Assembly: GCA_039566865.1 (NCBI GenBank)
Contig: CM076944.1
Coordinates: 20,110,501-20,174,500, forward strand
Source of the DNA: Aurelia coerulea
Lineage: Eukaryota > Cnidaria > Scyphozoa > Semaeostomeae > Ulmaridae
Direction: 5' to 3'
DNA length: 64,000 bases
The position numbers and the translations under genes were made by a program. The first letter of the stretch is position 1. Each line of letters starts with the position of its first letter. Below, one piece after another: positions 34,115 to 45,600 of this stretch. The notes below the pieces were generated by a model, which had not been told where the DNA came from, did not search any database, and worked only from the letters and a program-made list of their open reading frames with translations.

Positions 34115-34556
34115 TTCGGAATGCAGTTAAACGCACGAATGGAAACTGTGAATAAAATGGACGATGACATTTTGGTTTTGTTGAATGATGAAGACGCGAA
34201 TGCATGCGAGAAGGAAACAGAAGAAGTCGGCATATTTCAGGAGCGAGTAAATATAGCGTTGCTTTTGATCGAAGAATGTACAAATGTCGAGCAAGAAAAC
34301 GTTCATCAACATGCAGAGATACCAGCCAGTAAAAAAGCCAGAGCGAAACTTCCGAAACTCGAATTGAAAAAGTTTACTGGAAAGCCCAAAGCCACAAGAT
34401 TGGCAAGAATTCTGGGACAGTTTTCGTAGTGCTATCGAAGAGAATGAGGAGCTGTCTGTGATCGATAAGTTTTCATATTTACGATATTATTTGGAAGAGC
34501 CTGCACAGAAAGTGATAGCAGGATTCAAGTTGAGCGAAAGAAATTACCATCATGCT
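34115..34556 (+). pseudogene. BEL1 gag, middle part
   Basis: Continues Gag after X: METVNKMDDDILVLLNDEDA, an acidic helix, then KLPKLELKKFTGKP and, after a one-base shift near 34395, WQEFWDSFRSAIEENEELSV (DUF1759-like core). It ends at YHHA where the Mutator-like element entered, with the 9-bp CATCATGCT at 34548-34556. Confidence 0.8.
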
Positions 34557-34972
34557 TAGACTGATTACAATTGGTCGTAAATTTCGCTCGTTTTTTATAT
34601 TTTGATTTTAACCCTTTCGCTCAATCTACGACTCATAAAAAAGCTATGTGAAAACGAGGACAAAACTAATGTACGAGAATTTGACCGAGACTTGGTCGGT
34701 CGATTGATTGATTGATGGATTCGATTGATTGTTCGTGCTGCCGTAGGGAGACTTCTTAGCTGTGATGGAGGTCATGTGACTTTTCCACGCCTTCAAACTT
34801 TTTCGGAATGAGTGAACCAGACAAACTTGCGTTCCTTTGACAATCAAAACAATAAAGATTTCGTCAAATTCAGCCAGCCAGCCAGCCAGTGGGATCTAAT
34901 TTCTTTCAAATGAAACAATGATAAATCTAAAAGAATACAATCATAATTGTTTTGATTGCTAAAGGAACACAA

Positions 34973-35591
34973 AACAAGGACAGATAATGTTACAATAGAA
35001 CTCGCTACTTTTCATTGACACCTAGATACAAAGCAAGTTCTGATTGCAGACAAAGGGAATTCCATGCTCGGTTGGTTAAGACATAAACAAAAACAAAGCA
35101 AGCCGCAAAAATTGCCCTGAAACTCGGGTCGCTAGCGGGCTCGTTGTGCATTCCAAAAATGGTTTTTAAGAGCAAATATTAGCACATATCGAAAGAAGAA
35201 AGATATATCTAAACTTCTGCCTCGGGCATTTTATTTATTTTGTGCAGAAGCCAATTGGGAGGGGATTTAAATTCTCGTACTTTTTAGGTGTAATTAAAAC
35301 ACTTACTGCTCAGCTTCTGTACGAAAAGAATCAAATGCCCGAGGCAGAAGTATAGATATATCCTTCTCCTTTCGATATGTGCTAATATTTGCTCTTAAAA
35401 ACCATTTCTGAAATGCACAACGAACGCGCTAGCGACCCGAGTTTCAGGGCAATTTTTGCGGCTTGCTTTGTTTTTGTTTATGTCTTGACCAACCGAGCAT
35501 GGAATTCCCTTTGTCTGCAATCACAAATTGCTTTGTATCCAGGTGTCAATGAAAAGTAGCGAGTTCTATTGTAACATTATCTGTCCTTGTT
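34973..35591. mobile_element. Foldback MITE with 9-bp target, nested in the MULE
   Basis: A 619-bp element made of two inverted arms of about 270 bp (outer AACAAGGACAGATAATGTTA) around a short spacer. GGAACACAA is duplicated at 34964-34972 and 35592-35600. The arms agree closely. The target length suggests a MULE-type transposase in trans. Confidence 0.9.
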
Positions 35592-36480
35592 GGAACACAA
35601 GGTATATTTCAGAACCTTTTTGCTGTAGCCTTCTGCAACCTATTGTGAGACTGTTTTACGCAAAAAACCTGCACTAGCTATTTTGTAATTATTTCAATCA
35701 CTAATATTTCTGCTGTCAATACTATGGTTAACAAAGCATAAACGTTTCATCAAGTTTCGGTTATTCTTTATCTTAAAATGTGCGAGTTTTCTGGCGTTAT
35801 CTTCAGGGGAACTTTACAATGTTTTCTAGAATGTTCTTCGGTCGGGGAAGCTCAAGAAACGAACACAAATTATTCTCGCAAAGAAAAACACCCAAAAAGG
35901 CTTCTCAAAACTATAAATAATTCTCCTAAAAAATGTATAGTTATCCACAAAACTCGTATGACACATTTGTTTCGTAAGATTGAAACTGGTTTCTGTTTAA
36001 GCAGCTTTGTACTGTAGTCTTGTCTGTGATTTAAACTTCAGGAGGAAAGATAAATTGATCGGCACTTTGCAAGAACGAAGAAACATTTTCAAGGTTCAAG
36101 CCTCTTTGACAAATTTACTATAATTTGCACAGAATTTCAAATACGAATACTTCTGCTGTTTATAGAGGAGTGTTTCAAGAAATTTCGGGTATCTTTTCCA
36201 CATCGAATGTGAGTTTTCTCTTAACTTTTTGCCTGGTCGAAGTGCTTACCTCAAGCTCCTTTTTTGTTTTGCTCAGGCCAAAAAGGAATCCTGTGTTTCA
36301 CGATTTAAATTCGCCAAACAGTAAGTCTTCCGGGGTCTTCCTACAGCAAGTTAGCAAACAAACAAATGCATCCTTTCCCTTCAAAACTCTTTCATACAGT
36401 GCCTTTTGAGATCACCTTTATTCTGTCCGTAGCTGCGATGATAACAACCTCCATTTTGGCAAAAAGCAACGCGAAGCGCG

Positions 36481-37024
36481 ACCAAGGGCACCGACAATTC
36501 CAAAAACTACCGAAAACTTTACCGAAAACTCAAAAATTTACGCGGGAAATTTAAATGAGCCAATCACAGCCGAGCAGCCCCGAATGCTGCAATCTGATTG
36601 TAACGTCAGGAACTTGACGTGAAAACGAGTTTTTGTCCTGATTTTGAGTTAGTTTGATTATGAGTCCCTGTTGAGAGAGCGATTCTATTCAATTCAATTA
36701 GTAATTCAACTCAATAGCGAGCGAAAACTAGGGACGAACTGTAATAAGTCTAACCAAGGGCACCGGCAATTCCAAAAACTACCGAAAATTTTACCGAAAA
36801 CTCAAAAAGTTACGCGGGAAATTTAAATGAGCCAATCACATCCTAGCAGCCCCGAATGCTGCAATCTGATTGTAACGTCAGGAACTTGACGTGAAAACGA
36901 GTTTTTGTCCTGATTTTGAGTTAGTTTGATTATGAGTCCCTGTTTGAGAGAGCGATTCCATTCAATTAATATGTAATTCAACTCAATAGCGAGCGAAAAC
37001 TAGGGACGAACTGTAATAAGTCTA
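36481..37024. repeat. Tandem duplication (272 bp) of the MULE right end
   Basis: 36481-36752 and 36753-37024 are near-identical, each starting ACCAAGGGCACCG and ending ACTGTAATAAGTCTA. Each copy contains AGCCAATCAC (a CCAAT-box-like site) and AACGTCAGGAACTTGACGT. The element therefore has two successive right ends. Confidence 0.92.
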
Positions 37025-37163
37025 CATCATGCTAACCACTATTTGGAGCAGACGATTCGAAAACGAGGGCATATGAAAGAAAATTGCACCAAAACGAGAC
37101 AGGAATGGGCCTAGCCACAACATTGCTTGCAAGGAACACCAACAAGAAAATGTGCATGGGACG

Positions 37164-37534
37164 TTCCATTTAAAAAGCATACCCCCGGGACGGAAGATTT
37201 TTGAAAAAAGGAAAACCCAACGGATTTACATAAAATTTTTACATTAAAGCCCCTGGATTTACATGCTTTTTTACGAAAACACCCTTGGATTTTTGACTAA
37301 AACAGTAGTTACACGGGGACGGAAGACTGGAATTTTCTGTCCAGGTGGTTGGATTTACAGTTACTCCAATCTAACCCTCGGATTTCACTCAGTTATTTCA
37401 AGTCACCCCTAGGATTTCTTCTTCCGACCCTGTTTTTGTCACTTTGGAACCCCTCGGATTCGCAAAAACTGAGAATATTTCTGACCCCCTTGGAATTACA
37501 TCTTCCGACCGGGGTGTACGCTTATTAAATGGAA
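37164..37534. mobile_element. 371-bp inverted-repeat MITE inside BEL1 gag
   Basis: Outer ends are inverted: TTCCATTTAAAAAGCATACC against the inverse of the right end (TTCCATTTAATAAGCGTACA), followed on both sides by CCGG and GGAAGAT. Internal GGATTTAC/GGATTTC motifs repeat. No clear target duplication could be set. It separates BEL1 Gag core from the zinc-knuckle part. Confidence 0.65.
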
Positions 37535-38359
37535 TGACCCCATATTGCCTAAAGGAGCACGATGAAATTGATTGCCAAGAAGTAACTGACATTAAAGCAA
37601 GGAAGAATCTGATCATGAAGTATGGACGTTGCTTTATTTGTTTGAAGAAAGGACACCGTTCCTTTTCGAGTGAAGAAGTAATGTATCATTATTGTGTTGT
37701 AATTGATTGTGGAGGTGGTAAGCATCACGCTTCAATTTGCGATAGAGAAAGGCTTGGTCAGCCCAAGGAAACGTCAGCAGAGGTATCAGTAGGACAGCGT
37801 AGTATTCTTAGGCCAATTGGACCCTCTTTTAGTAGTGTTAATGCAAGTTCTTGCGCAGAGAATGTTGGAAAAGGGGAGGGTTGCCCTGCAGACCGCACAA
37901 GTGTTAGTAAATGGGAAAGTGAATGCCAGGGTTAGAGTGCTCTTCGATTCAGGAAGTCATAGGTCGTTTGTGACATCCAGGGTCGCAAGAGAAATAGGTT
38001 TAAACCCCATTAGGAAAGAAAGATTTGGGATTATGACATTTGGAGCGAATGAAGCCAATGTGGAAGAAAGAGATATTGTTGAATTTAGTTTAACACCTAC
38101 TTCTAATGGAGAGAAGACAGTGAGAATAGAAGCATATGTAGTAGACCATATTTCTGATATTGCTAACGTTCATGTAGAGAGGGTTGGGTGTGATCATGCT
38201 CATCTTAAGGATTTATACTTTTCAGATGTTGACAAATATGAGGAAACTTTGGGGATTGATATTCTTTTGGGGGCAGATGTTCTTTTTAGATTTCAGGAAG
38301 GTGAAATAAGAAGAGGAGGAATTGATGAACCAGTTGCTGTCAAGACATTATTTGGATAG
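37535..38359 (+). pseudogene. BEL1 zinc knuckles and DUF1758-like protease
   Basis: The frame reads YCLKEHDEIDCQEVTDIKAR, CFICLKKGHR and GGGKHHASIC, the BEL/Pao Gag cysteine region. After a frame change near 37830-37930 comes RVRVLFDSGSHRSFVTSRVA, then the conserved LLGADVLF segment of the retropepsin-like DUF1758 domain. The active-site triplet is DSG, an accepted variant of DTG. It ends at TAG (38357-38359) where tryptophan is usual in VKTLFGW. Confidence 0.8.
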
Positions 38360-38702
38360 GTTATTTCAGGCCCAATAAAGAGGACACAGCTGGATTCATT
38401 TTATCAAGTGCATTTAATGACAATGAAGCAAGATTTATCAACAGCAAAGATCAAACCAAAGAGACAGAATTCCAAGAGACAAACCATACAAACAAGAGGA
38501 TCTGGTGAGAGCAAATTTGCAAACACTTTTCATTTTGAGGTATTTAAGACAAAAAAGAAGGAAATGAGAAAGGAGAGATCTGAGTGGATACCTGAGGAAA
38601 GTTGGAAGTCTCTTGTAGTGAGAAATGACAGAAAGGTTATTGCGGACCCAGACCAGCGCACCCAGTTAGGTTTGACTCAGGCATGAGTCAAAGGGGGGAG
38701 AA
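38360..38702 (+). pseudogene. BEL1 tail, basic C-terminal remnant and purine tract
   Basis: After the TAG, SGPIKRTQLDSFYQV continues in the same frame as the protease. A Lys/Arg-rich stretch then reads to a TGA at about 38686. Reverse transcriptase, RNase H and integrase are missing, so a large internal deletion joined the protease to the end of the ORF. The purine tract AAAGGGGGGAGAA (38690-38702) abuts the LTR. Confidence 0.65.
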
Positions 38703-39481
38703 TGTCGGGAAAATCCGTATGTGCACTCATTGTGATAGATTAATGAATCAGAGTATAATGGGAAACAAGGCATTTGTGGATTAAGAATGTAATGACACAT
38801 GTTTCTTTCAGGTGTTATAATTTGAATATTGTCAGACTACAAAGATTGATATTGTAGGCGCCTTTTAGGAAGATTGCATGCATTGAAGTAAGCCGCATTT
38901 GCGTAATAGTCTCATTTGCATATTAGGAACACAGAGAGCTATAGAACCTGACTAATTAGAGAACGTCATTTTACCTTAGATTTGAGTGATTTACTACAGA
39001 TTTGGGATGTATTTAGGATAGGATGAATGGAACGTCACAGTCGGAAAAAGCTGTTGCATATGTAACAAAATACACCCTTTCCGGAGCATACTCTTATTGG
39101 TTAGATAGAACAATAGGCCATTTAGAGTATAAAACCTATGACAAGAAGCGTAAGGGCAGGATAGTTGGATAGTTGAATTGCAAGATAAGATAGTCGGATA
39201 GTTGTATCGTAGGATTGTAAGATTGGAGTCGAAGCAGAATCGTACAGAACGGATATAAAGATAGTCGAATACAGATTGTTACAGGATTATTGTGTTTGAA
39301 GAACAGAAGGTTGTTAGGTTATCGAGAACGTATATGGAAGCAGATTGAGTATTAGTCGAAGTTTGGGTTTTTATGAAGATAATAGTGTAAAACATCAAAC
39401 GGTGTGATTTTCTTGAGTTCTCTACAGTAAAGACATCTGGTTGAATTAGCGATTGGCAGAGCCCGAGCAAGCTCTGCAACA
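38703..39481 (+). repeat. BEL1 3' LTR
   Basis: A 779-bp copy of the 5' LTR, differing by about ten substitutions and one five-base indel, followed by the ACTTT duplication. Confidence 0.95.
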
Positions 39482-40280
39482 ACTTTGACTTAGAATGCAT
39501 CTCCCAATATCATACTTGCCACTAGCGACAAGAAAACTTTGATAGTTTTGTGACAGTTATCCTATGAATCAGAGCACGATGCATGAGGAAAATTTTGCAG
39601 AAAGATCTTTTACTTTGGCTTAGAATGCATTTGGCTTAGAATGCATCTCCCAATATCATGCTTGCCATTAGCGTGAAGAAAAACTTTGCTTGTTTTGTGA
39701 CAGTTATCTTATGAATTAGAGCATGAGCAAAATTTTGAAGAAAGATCCTTTACTTTGGCTTAAAATGCATCTCCCAACATCATACTTGCCACTAGCGAGA
39801 AGAAAACTTTGATAGTTTTGTGACAGTTATCCTATGAATCAGAGTACGATGCACGAGGACAATTTTGCAGAAAGATCTTTTACTTTAGCTTAGAATGCAT
39901 CTCCAATACCATGCTTGCCATTAGCGACAAAAAAAACTTTGCTTGTTTTGTGACAGTTATCTCATGAATTAGAGCATGAGCAAAATTTTGAAGAAAGATC
40001 CTTTACTTTGGCTTAAAATGCATCTCCCAATATCATGCTTGCCATTAGCGACAAGAAAACTTTGATAGTTTTGTGACAGTTATCCTACGAATTAGAGCGC
40101 GAAGAAAATTTTGAAGAAAGATCCTTTACTTTGGCTTAGAATGCATCTCCCAATATCATGCTTGCCATTAGCGACAAGAAAACTTTGATAGTTTTGTAAC
40201 AGTTATCCTATGAATTAGAGCGCGAAGAAAATTTTGAAGAAAAATCCTTTACTTTGGCTTAGAATGCATCTCCCAATATC
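39482..40280. repeat. Tandem array of a ~125-bp unit (hAT-like element interior)
   Basis: Six full units and a partial one start at about 39482, 39611, 39751, 39881, 40005, 40128 and 40250. The unit runs ACTTTGGCTTAGAATGCATC, CAATATCATGCTTGCCA, GACAAGAAAACTTTG, TGACAGTTATCC. It is the right-hand continuation of the block at 13609-13831 that BEL1 interrupted. The same unit occurs inverted inside 49572-50123. The array stops abruptly at 40280 without a terminal repeat. Confidence 0.9.
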
Positions 40281-41489
40281 AAAATCATTTCGTCGAAACC
40301 CATTATTTAGGTTTCAGGACAGTAAAACCAACCCATTTCTATTGGAATCACTACATTTTGAGACCCATATTTAGGGATTTTGAAGCTTTCGAACCCATCC
40401 TTATGGGCGGCACGTCCCCGTTTAGCTACATATAGGAGTTACCCCCCCCCCGGGGATTCATCATTTCCAGTTGTCTTTCAATTTTACTTTTAAATGTTAA
40501 CTGATGACTTCACATAAATAGTTTTCAAACAAAATTGTTTTGCACCTCATACCCATTTCCCTTGATATTTGGATACCCCCACACAGTAATGGGAAAGATT
40601 CTCATACCCCTGTCAAAAATCCTCCGCCTTGGTAACCCAGGATAAAAAAAGATAGCCTGTGTTTGGAACACAGGCTACAAAAAAGACTGCTCTATAACCG
40701 AACAAGAGCAATGACTGCAACTGTGGGAAATTTGGGAAATTAGGCAGCGCAACTTAGCAGGATAGATTGAAAAAATCTTGAGGGACTTTAAATTGCATGA
40801 ACATTTAGCAAAGAAAGGATACATAAGCAGTGAAAAGAGGAAGCAATGGGGAGAAGAAGAGGAACAACAACGAACAGGTTCATCTTGCCTTTATCTTTGG
40901 AATTATAAAGAACGTTGGCAAGCATCGACGGAAATGAACACCGACTAAACCGTGCCTTTATGTCATAAGACTTCGTATTTCAAAAAGTGAGTAGCTATGC
41001 AGAAGGAAGGACAACAAGAATAGAGACGGCTGCGAGAAACAAAACGGATGAAGTTTTAAGATACAGGGTGCATATATCAAATGCAGGTAAATCAACTAAC
41101 AGTGCAAAAAGGTCTCGGAGTAGACAGGCGAGACGGAGTGGAATTGAATGTGGTGCAAGGCTGGTGCAAAGAGCAGACCAGAGCTGAAAAAACAGGATTC
41201 TACTGGGTTTTTGAAAAAGGAGAAATTACACCAGAGACATATCCGTTTGAACATGAGACATGTAAGAGAGACCGCAATGGATCTCAGCATACGCCACTTA
41301 GATGGAAGTGTATTTTCTCTGCTTTTGATTTTCCCCATTTTCAACTATTGATTTGCAAGCAGGTTGAAGTAAATTCTTATTAGAAATTCTAACAAGCTCT
41401 TGGAAAGAAAATAATGAACATTATATAATGTCATATGCTACCATTTAGAGAGCTGTAGTTTTCTCAAAGAAACTGCCCCGGTATACAGT
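40281..41489. other. Non-coding stretch with repeat fragments
   Basis: Contains a fragment related to 4690-4870 (about 40330-40450), ending in a C run. The perfect hairpin TAGCCTGTGTT/AACACAGGCTA lies at 40653-40677. The overlapping frames at 40987-41383 have no known domain. Confidence 0.5.
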
Positions 41490-41691
41490 GCTGAGATATT
41501 CCTTCCAGTCAACCAAGGCTTAACAACGCGAAGGTCCAAGTTCAAGTTAGAATTTCCATTCCGCAAAATTAAACTGGAAACAAATGCCTATCTTATCTGG
41601 GGCCAAAACATGGAATAGTCTTCCATCTGAGTTGAAATCAACAAACGATATCAATGCATTCAAACATAAGACCAAAGAGAACTTTTTCTAA
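41490..41691 (+). pseudogene. LINE ORF C-terminal end
   Basis: The frame reads AEIFLPVNQGLTTRRSKFKL, then FPFRKIKLETNAYLIWG, and, after a one-base shift near 41600, AKTWNSLPSELKSTNDINAF and a stop at 41689-41691. The W-N-S-L-P-x-E/D-L/I segment followed by a Phe-Lys helix is the standard ending of jockey/CR1-clade LINE proteins. The reverse transcriptase core is missing, as in 5'-truncated copies. Up to about 41960 may be its 3' untranslated tail. Confidence 0.75.
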
Positions 41692-41961
41692 AATATACAG
41701 AAAGAGGAAAATGACATATATGTCTTCTACAAAGGACCATATTGAAAACACACATGCAGCTCTGTATTTCCTTTTCTCCTACATATTTCCGTTATACAGC
41801 ATCCTCTAAGGGGACCATTATGGAAATATGGTCAGCTTCACCTTTTAATGCTATCCTTGCCACTGTAAATAGCAGTGTTTATTTTTACGTTTTGAACATT
41901 TAATTTTGCATTGTATCTATTTTTGTTATAAAACATCTAAATATTCATTGTGGCAAATTGA

Positions 41962-42642
41962 TACATAAAATACCAAAAAACCATTGTTATGAACTCTTAG
42001 CGAAAGGTTGAGTATAGGCCCTGGCATCGGTTGTTTTGGAAAGTCAATATGGGATCAATTCTAAGCGTCAGTGGAAGACTTTCCCGGCAAACTGAAAACA
42101 GAGACGTATGAACCGGGGGCACTGGGGGCACGTGCCCCCAAGATTTTACAATAAACAAAGACGTTCCCTTTTTATTTTAGGAAGTGCCTATTTAGCTTAG
42201 TGAAAAATGCCCTTGAAGTGTTTTGCCCCCCCCCCCCCAAATTTGAGATGCTTCCTACGTACCTGAATGAAAATAAGATTCATAGCTGCAACATGACCCA
42301 ATTAAACATTAACCATGGCGGAGACGGCAACTATGATAACAATTGAACATTTGATACAAACGCGTCTCCGTATCCCTGGTGAGCAAAGAACAACAAAGCA
42401 AGAAAGGGGGAACTAACTCAAGGAGAGTAGCGAAGGCACGAGAGCGCAATGTGGGCATCTAAATCATTTAGAGTATATTTAAAACTAAGAGAAAAAGAAA
42501 ACAAGCAGAGAGTGCACGGAAGGCAGTAAGGGCAAAGCAGGCAAACGAGAGATAGTGAAGGAGTGAGAAAAAATACGATAATGAGAGCAAGGAGAGAAGA
42601 TGTTGGCCAACGAGTCAACTGGATAGATCGAGGAGATCTTAA
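41962..42642. other. Non-coding stretch
   Basis: Contains GC-rich GGGGGCACTGGGGGCACGT and a 12-14 base C run near 42230. One possible first exon lies at 42315-42378. The minus-strand open frames are low in complexity. Confidence 0.45.
42315..42378 (+). CDS. Possible first exon of an unknown gene
   Basis: AACCATGG is a strong start context. It opens MAETATMITIEHLIQTRLRI and reaches CCCTG|GTGAGC, an excellent donor. No downstream exon was found, and the TTAA-flanked element begins 265 bp later. Chance cannot be excluded. Confidence 0.25.
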
Positions 42643-45600
42643 AGGCCTTGTGCAACCAAATTTTCGACATTGATTTTTTTCGATTTTCGAAATATTCAAA
42701 CTTTACTGATATCATTGATACCAAATTTTACTCAACATCATGGCGGTTAGGGAGTGAAATTTCGTTTTGAAAATTACTACTCAGCGCGACATTTGACCTT
42801 CGCGCGTGACGTCACAATTATGACCACAAACACAACGCACAAGTTTTGTCACGTAAACCCCAATGCGGAGCTCGCGAGAAGATCAAAGACCGTTCAAGGT
42901 TTCTTCAAAATAATCTAAGATACTGATGTATTAGAGCTTCACGAAGTCCCCGTACAAGTGAAGCCTTGCTGAAAGTCTGGAAAAATAGGAAATATCTGGG
43001 AGTTCCAGCCTTCCCAAGGGCTAGAATAAGCTAAACAGGCAGGAACAGTCGCGGGAACAGTGAGCCGGACTCGACAGGGCTGGTGCCTGTTCTGCGAGCC
43101 TAGTGGCTGGAAATTTTCCTAACTAGCCACGAAAGCCTGGACTTCGATTCCAGGCTAGTGTGGAAAGTGAAGTATAATGCAATTACTCAGCGATAGCCGC
43201 GATACCAGAGGCTTGAAAAAGGCCGAGAGAAGGCTCGAAATAGAGTACAGGGTCCAAGTTTACTTGAATTCGCCTGAAAGAACAAAGATCGTTCGAGGTT
43301 TCTTGAAAATAATTTTAGAGACTGATGTATCAGCGCTTCACGAAGTCCCCGTACAAGTGAAGCCTAGCTGAAAGCCTGGAAAAACAAGAATTGTCTGGAA
43401 AGTCAAGCCTTCCCTGTAACATCCCAGTAACAACACAGTGACATTTCGTTTCACAAACCGCTGACCGCTCAAAATCACCAGTCTCACAGCTAGATTTCAA
43501 AGCGAGTGAGACAACTGGCCTAGATGGGTCGGGCATCGGCTTTTGCATTCCAGCGTGAGCTCATCCGTTCGCAGTTAAATCCACAATTTGATTTTGATGG
43601 AAGAAAGGTTGGCGAACATTGGGAGACATCAATCGACGAAATTGCCTAATTCATACGCAGATTCATGTTGATGAAAGAGGATATTTCTCCAAAACTACAC
43701 CGTGCCACATCAAGAACTTTACAGGAGTCCTTGCCAAGAATATCAGGAACATGACCTATCAGGTGGGTTATTCACCGTTTTTTGCGTTGTGACGTTATTC
43801 TAGGTTTTTTAGACACTACTCTAGAACCATGTTACGTAAGTAGCAGAACGAACCATTTCTTCCATATTTTGTTTGCATTGAAATACTCAAGCTGGAAGTC
43901 TGGAATTTGTTTATGTTGATAAAACTACCTATGGAAAATTGATACCCAGAAGCTCACAGTCGTGAGTGGTCGGCAAGGCAGGTAAAATGTTATTTATCAA
44001 ACTGCAGTCTAAAATGGTTCTACGGTCGTCATCTGAAATTGCCAATTTTGAGGCGTTTATTTCTCCAAATCGGCACCGTGCCACATCACCAAACTTTGCC
44101 AGTGCACTTGCAATGTCTTCAGTAACAGTATGCCAGTGTCGGTATATGCACTGTTTTTTGCGTTAAACGTCAATATTCATCTTTTTAGGGGAAGGTTTTG
44201 TTTACATCGACAACGTTTTGGGCAAGGAAAAGCTTTGTCCTTAACAATCACATACGGGGCAAGGGCTACATGTCATGTGTCATAAGAAGCCGATATTTCA
44301 GTACCTGATACATCGCGTACAAGGGGATTTTCGAACTTAATGTCATAAGATTTACTACATAATCCAACTATCTACATCTCTTTAGACAGAATGCAAGAAG
44401 TAACGAATCCTCAAATTAACAGTCAGAAATTACCCACATTCCTATTTAATGCAGAAACATGTGCAAATTGTTTGATGCATTGCAGAGGGCAATGTGTCAA
44501 TTTAGTTTTAATTCCATTTTATATGAAGGGGGTTAGGAATGCTGGAAAAGGGGCACAGGGGTGACTGCCCTTGCTGCCATTTAAGAAATGACCTGACTAT
44601 GTTATTTTCTATTGCTTTGTCTTGTCCAACTAACTTTTGCAATCCCTGAATAGGTATTAATGTGAAAAGGGTGACAATTGTTTGCAAAAGGGCATATTCT
44701 TTTGCCTTGCAGATCCATGCACCTTCAATGCATACAACATTTACAGTGATATTTTGCTTGCATATCCTTGACCTATCCAACTTGGCTAGCTTTTATACAT
44801 AGATGGCATAGAGGTGTAAAAACAGCACTGGACTGTACAGCAGATGTTAACAGTTGCAATTAAGGGATTTCAGGGCTGTAGGAATGCATCTTGAACTTGG
44901 GAGGCACAGCACATCAAGGGAGTTTTTCATCAAGCTAAAGAGACACTTTCTAAAGTGGAAAGGCACTCTTTTGTTTACTGCAAAATCTCAGGAAAGGGTG
45001 GCATGTGCCCCCAGTGCCTCCTGGTTCCTATATCACTGAGAGATTTGAAAGAAAGAACATTTCATGAACATTTTTAGCATCATTTGCAGAAGTACACAGT
45101 ATTATTGCAGGATATCTTTAGCTAGATAACTGTATTTTAATTCTGAGAGGTATTTTCAAGTTGCTTTCACTGAATTTTTCTGTTTTTATTTGTGTGTGTA
45201 TCTGTGCAGAATGATGGTTTTATTTTCAATAAAATTCTATTGGTAGAAAAAGATGTTTTGGAATAGGTCAAGGGTCACCAGAAAAATTTTTGACCAACAT
45301 GAGCAAATTTGACACATTTCATGATTTTTTTGGACAGTAATGCTAGTATCCTCAATAATGTACACCTAAAATTTCACGGGCAAGCAAAATCTGTTAAAAA
45401 ATAAAAAAAAATTATTTCAAAACCAGTTTGTGAAGAGTGCATTCTTATTCTCATAAGTAACAAAGGCCCTTCCAAGAAATTAAGAAACTCTTCTAGTAGC
45501 AGTGATCAGAGGCAATGTTGGAAGTTGAGGTACCTTTCAAGTTTTGTTATTCATGGAAAATCATTTTAAAAAAATGTGTTAGATCGAATTGGATTAATTG

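Larger units (their letters stand above)
34557..37024. mobile_element. Mutator-like (MULE) non-autonomous element
   Basis: The left end TAGACTGATTACAATT and the right end (inverse of TAGACTTATTACAGTT) are similar over about 35 bp. A 9-bp duplication, CATCATGCT, lies at 34548-34556 and 37025-37033. Nine-base targets are characteristic of MULEs. No transposase is visible. The right terminal 272 bp are tandemly duplicated, and a foldback element is nested on the left side. Confidence 0.85.
13832..39481 (+). mobile_element. BEL/Pao LTR retrotransposon BEL1, Gag-protease only, multiply interrupted
   Basis: The LTRs start TGTCGGGA and end TGCAACA. They are followed by a primer-binding site (TGGTCCACCGAGCGAGCC) and preceded by a purine tract. 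The 5-bp duplication ACTTT flanks the whole element, and the pre-insertion sequence fits the surrounding 120-bp repeat unit. After subtracting insertions the internal part is only about 1.9 kb. It carries Gag, zinc knuckles and a DUF1758-like protease, with no reverse transcriptase, RNase H or integrase. The element must therefore have depended on proteins supplied in trans. LTRs differ by about ten substitutions and one small indel by my count, so it is older than the elements inside it. Confidence 0.9.

Noticed and set aside
35778..36554. Three plus-strand frames in the MULE (79, 94 and 62 residues)
   Set aside because: No transposase motif (no DDE context or zinc finger). The element looks non-autonomous.
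40987..41383. Overlapping plus-strand frames of 66-100 residues
   Set aside because: No conserved motif, and mutual overlap in different frames suggests chance openness upstream of the LINE remnant.
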